Of a stretch of DNA of 38,961 bases, positions 36,798 through 38,961 are shown in pieces. Source of the stretch: Bacteriovorax sp. (GTDB lineage: Bacteria > Bdellovibrionota > Bacteriovoracia > Bacteriovoracales > Bacteriovoracaceae); NCBI GenBank assembly GCA_014376445.1, contig JACMRM010000213.1:1-38961 (forward strand). The letters are read 5' to 3'. The notes under the pieces were generated by a model, which ran no database searches, was not told the origin of the DNA, and worked only from the letters and a program-made list of their open reading frames with translations. Position 1 is the first letter of the stretch, and every line of letters begins with the position of its first letter. Position numbers and translations under genes: made by a program.

Positions 36798-37853
36798 ATG
36801 ACGGAAATAACTAAGAAAAACTGGTATATAAACGGTAAAAAAAGTGATCTCGCTTTTATAATCCTCTGTCCACTTTTTGCTCTCATCATTGTCGCTCTTA
36901 TTTGCGAGCCTCGCGGAACCAATTATGTTTACAGCACACTCACACCCATCTGGTTTGCAGTGGCCGCTTCCGTTTTAACCCACGCTCACGTCCTGCTGGT
37001 ATTTACCCGCAGTCATATGAATATGAGTGTCTTCAAACGCTATAAATACCGCTTTACAGTTATCCCGGTTATCCTGCTGTTAGCGATGTGGGTTTCAAAT
37101 CCACTTTTTCTCCTCATGGGATTTGTAGGTGTTTACTGGGATGAATGGCATTCGCTCATGCAGACGTTCGGCTTCGGAAGAATTTACGACGGCAAGGCCG
37201 GAAATGACCCTCTGGCCGGAAGAAAGTTAGATATGGGAATGGCCTTTGTTGTAGGTCTGCTGCCTAATTTAGTGCTTCTTACTTATTTGCCTAAAACTCA
37301 GATCGACGGGGCTTTTGCTGAGTATTTAGTTATGCCTCTCATGATCGTCAAACAATATGGCTGGCTTGTAACAAGCGCCAGAATCCCTATGATCACTTTT
37401 GGAATTGCCTATTCTATTTATTATATTATCTCCTATAGAAAGCTCATCCGAAACGGCTATCAATACTCAAAGGCCAAACTTGCTCTCTTTGCTGTAACGG
37501 GAATCACAACCATCACTATCGCTTCAATCTATACTATTGCGGACGGAGTTTTCTTTGGAAATATTTATCATGCTCTTCAATATATCTTCATTGTTCTAGT
37601 CACTGAACGCTCTAATTTATCCACGATTGTCGTCAAGAAAGAGCTGCAAACTGTCCCTAAAAAAGATCATCGTGTGGGTTTTCTTATTTTCTTTTTAATC
37701 ATCATACCTCTAGTCTTCATTTTGGCAGGATTTCGTCAGGTGACAGAAGGTGTGAAATACGCCGCGGCGTTCTGGCTTATGACATCTTTAATGCATTTCT
37801 GGTTTGACGGTTTTATCTGGTCAGTTCGAAGGCAGGACATTGGCCCTTCATAG
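36798..37853 (+). CDS. Polytopic membrane protein with conserved-looking His motifs (351 aa)
   Basis: About nine TM segments; THAHVLLVFTRSH, YWDEWHSLMQTFGFGRIYD, NIYHALQYIFI, LMHFWFDGFIWSVRR. Confidence 0.8.
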   Translation: MTEITKKNWYINGKKSDLAFIILCPLFALIIVALICEPRGTNYVYSTLTPIWFAVAASVLTHAHVLLVFTRSHMNMSVFKRYKYRFTVIPVILLLAMWVSNPLFLLMGFVGVYWDEWHSLMQTFGFGRIYDGKAGNDPLAGRKLDMGMAFVVGLLPNLVLLTYLPKTQIDGAFAEYLVMPLMIVKQYGWLVTSARIPMITFGIAYSIYYIISYRKLIRNGYQYSKAKLALFAVTGITTITIASIYTIADGVFFGNIYHALQYIFIVLVTERSNLSTIVVKKELQTVPKKDHRVGFLIFFLIIIPLVFILAGFRQVTEGVKYAAAFWLMTSLMHFWFDGFIWSVRRQDIGPS

Positions 37854-37978
37854 CTAATTTGAGAACTTTGACAGTGTCTGTTAGTCTCAAGATTATTAAA
37901 ACCCTTATTTATTTATAAAAGATGTGTCATTTGTGATTAGATATAAAGTACAATTTAGGCAACTACTAAGAGGAGCTA

Positions 37979-38503
37979 ATGATGAACAATAAAAATGTTA
38001 TCGCGTTTAGAAATGGATTACTAAGTCTGACTTTATTAATGGGCGCAACTTTTGCTCAAGCAGCAGACTCGAAAATGGCAGCGGGAAAAGATACCAAGAT
38101 GGCAGCAGCACCAGTTGCAAAAATGAAGCCTGCTGACACAAAAGAGATGGATAAGAGAAAAGCAGAAAATGTAAAATTCTTTAAGGAAAACTCAAAACTT
38201 TCAATTGAGCATCTGGAAAAAATGCGTGCAAATAACATTAAAAACACAAATGTAATGTTTGACCGTATGGTCGCTAACCAAAAAGAATTTGATAAAATGA
38301 ACGAAGAATCGATGAAAGGAAAGGCCCCGTCACAGGAAAAATTTAAGGCGAAAGGTGAAGAATTCAAAAAAGAAAATGATAAAGCACAAGCTGAACTCCA
38401 GGCACAATCAAAAGTTGTAGAAGAAAAATTTCAGGCCATGATGAAAAAGCGTCAGGAAGAAATGTCAAAAATAAATCAAGCTCCGCTAGCTCCGGCAAAA
38501 TAA
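37979..38503 (+). CDS. Secreted Lys/Met/Ala-rich helical protein (174 aa)
   Basis: Strong SD AAGAGGAGCTA; signal peptide ending TFAQAAD; long charged helices. Confidence 0.8.
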   Translation: MMNNKNVIAFRNGLLSLTLLMGATFAQAADSKMAAGKDTKMAAAPVAKMKPADTKEMDKRKAENVKFFKENSKLSIEHLEKMRANNIKNTNVMFDRMVANQKEFDKMNEESMKGKAPSQEKFKAKGEEFKKENDKAQAELQAQSKVVEEKFQAMMKKRQEEMSKINQAPLAPAK

Positions 38504-38509
38504 TTTTAC

Positions 38510-38536
38510 GAAAAGGCCGGTTATACCGGTCTTTTC
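38510..38536 (+). terminator. Rho-independent terminator
   Basis: GAAAAGGCCGGTtatACCGGTCTTTTC hairpin with one wobble, T-rich 3' side. Confidence 0.8.
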
Positions 38537-38610
38537 ATTTTCAATTCCCATCTTCGTTGTATTTTCAAGAAAACATTTCGCTTCAATAATATTTAACGTA
38601 TTATCTAAAA

Positions 38611-38961
38611 ATGATCTCCAGAGAATTGTGGGATAAAAATCGCCCGTTAAATAATCCATTCCTTGATTATGAATTTTTGAATGCACAGATTCAAAGCGCT
38701 TCTGTCGGCGCGGATACCGGCTGGACTCCCGTATTTATCGAAAATGAAAATGAAGGAGTACTTTTAAGTTTCATTAAAGAGCACAGTTATGGAGAGTATA
38801 TCTTTGACTGGGGTTGGGCTGAGGCCTATCAGAAATACGGTATTCCCTATTATCCAAAACTCACTTCCATGATTCCATTTACACCGGTTACGACTCAGCA
38901 TTTTCTTTTAAAAAAATTTAACACACAAAAGGCAATAGCACTTTTAAGGAAGCATGACGAC
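38611..38961 (+). CDS. DUF482/FemAB-like GNAT-fold protein, N-terminal part (runs off the window)
   Basis: MISRELWDKNRPLNNPFLDYEFLNAQIQSASVGADTGWTPVFIEN...YGEYIFDWGWAEAYQKYGIPYYPKLTSMIPFTPVTTQHFL: typical YGEYvFDwaWAdAY and YYPKL..aiPFTPV motifs. Confidence 0.88.
   Translation, partial: MISRELWDKNRPLNNPFLDYEFLNAQIQSASVGADTGWTPVFIENENEGVLLSFIKEHSYGEYIFDWGWAEAYQKYGIPYYPKLTSMIPFTPVTTQHFLLKKFNTQKAIALLRKHDD

Noticed and set aside
36602-36814. 70-aa track ORF downstream of 36580
   Set aside because: Out of frame with the better small ORF at 36580-36750 and overlaps the start of the following membrane protein; no SD.
1-38961. CRISPR array, transposon/IS, prophage, tRNA/rRNA or defence-island content
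   Set aside because: No regularly spaced repeats, transposase/integrase-like ORFs, tRNA-like cloverleaf or recognised defence families seen on either strand by eye; tRNAscan and PADLOC/DefenseFinder would be needed to confirm absence.

Overview
Chromosomal window of AT-rich Gram-negative DNA. Gene content and protein style resemble Bdellovibrio/Bacteriovorax-type bacteria, but this taxonomic guess is inference only. Most of it is core metabolism: truncated thyA; a NamZ/DUF1343 protein; a complete liv-type branched-chain amino-acid ABC transporter (substrate-binding protein plus LivHMGF); a class I lysyl-tRNA synthetase; a menaquinone cluster (polyprenyl synthase divergent from ubiE-menF-menD-menA-menC); hemB; sufE; asnB with an RluA-like pseudouridine synthase; and a dimethylglycine/sarcosine dehydrogenase-GcvT fusion. 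Accessory and less-described content includes a pair of secreted 4-Cys-domain proteins, one with three kinds of in-frame DNA tandem repeat; a papain-like secreted protein with an altered NSWG motif; a membrane domain fused to a SelL/PRXL2-like redox domain; an RMD1/DUF155 protein; a DnaQ-GIY-YIG nuclease fusion; a methyltransferase coupled to a shortened MMACHC/ferredoxin-like protein; a secreted protein whose start region carries a mini-ORF and an RBS-sequestering hairpin; and a His-rich polytopic membrane protein behind an un-called 56-aa membrane ORF. I saw no CRISPR array, rRNA, convincing tRNA, transposase, prophage or recognisable defence island. No single locus is clearly a new system. 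The best leads are the 4-Cys/tandem-repeat pair, the mini-ORF leader at 35.4 kb, the Prx-like membrane fusion, and the repeated pattern of convergent genes with overlapping or abutting 3' ends.
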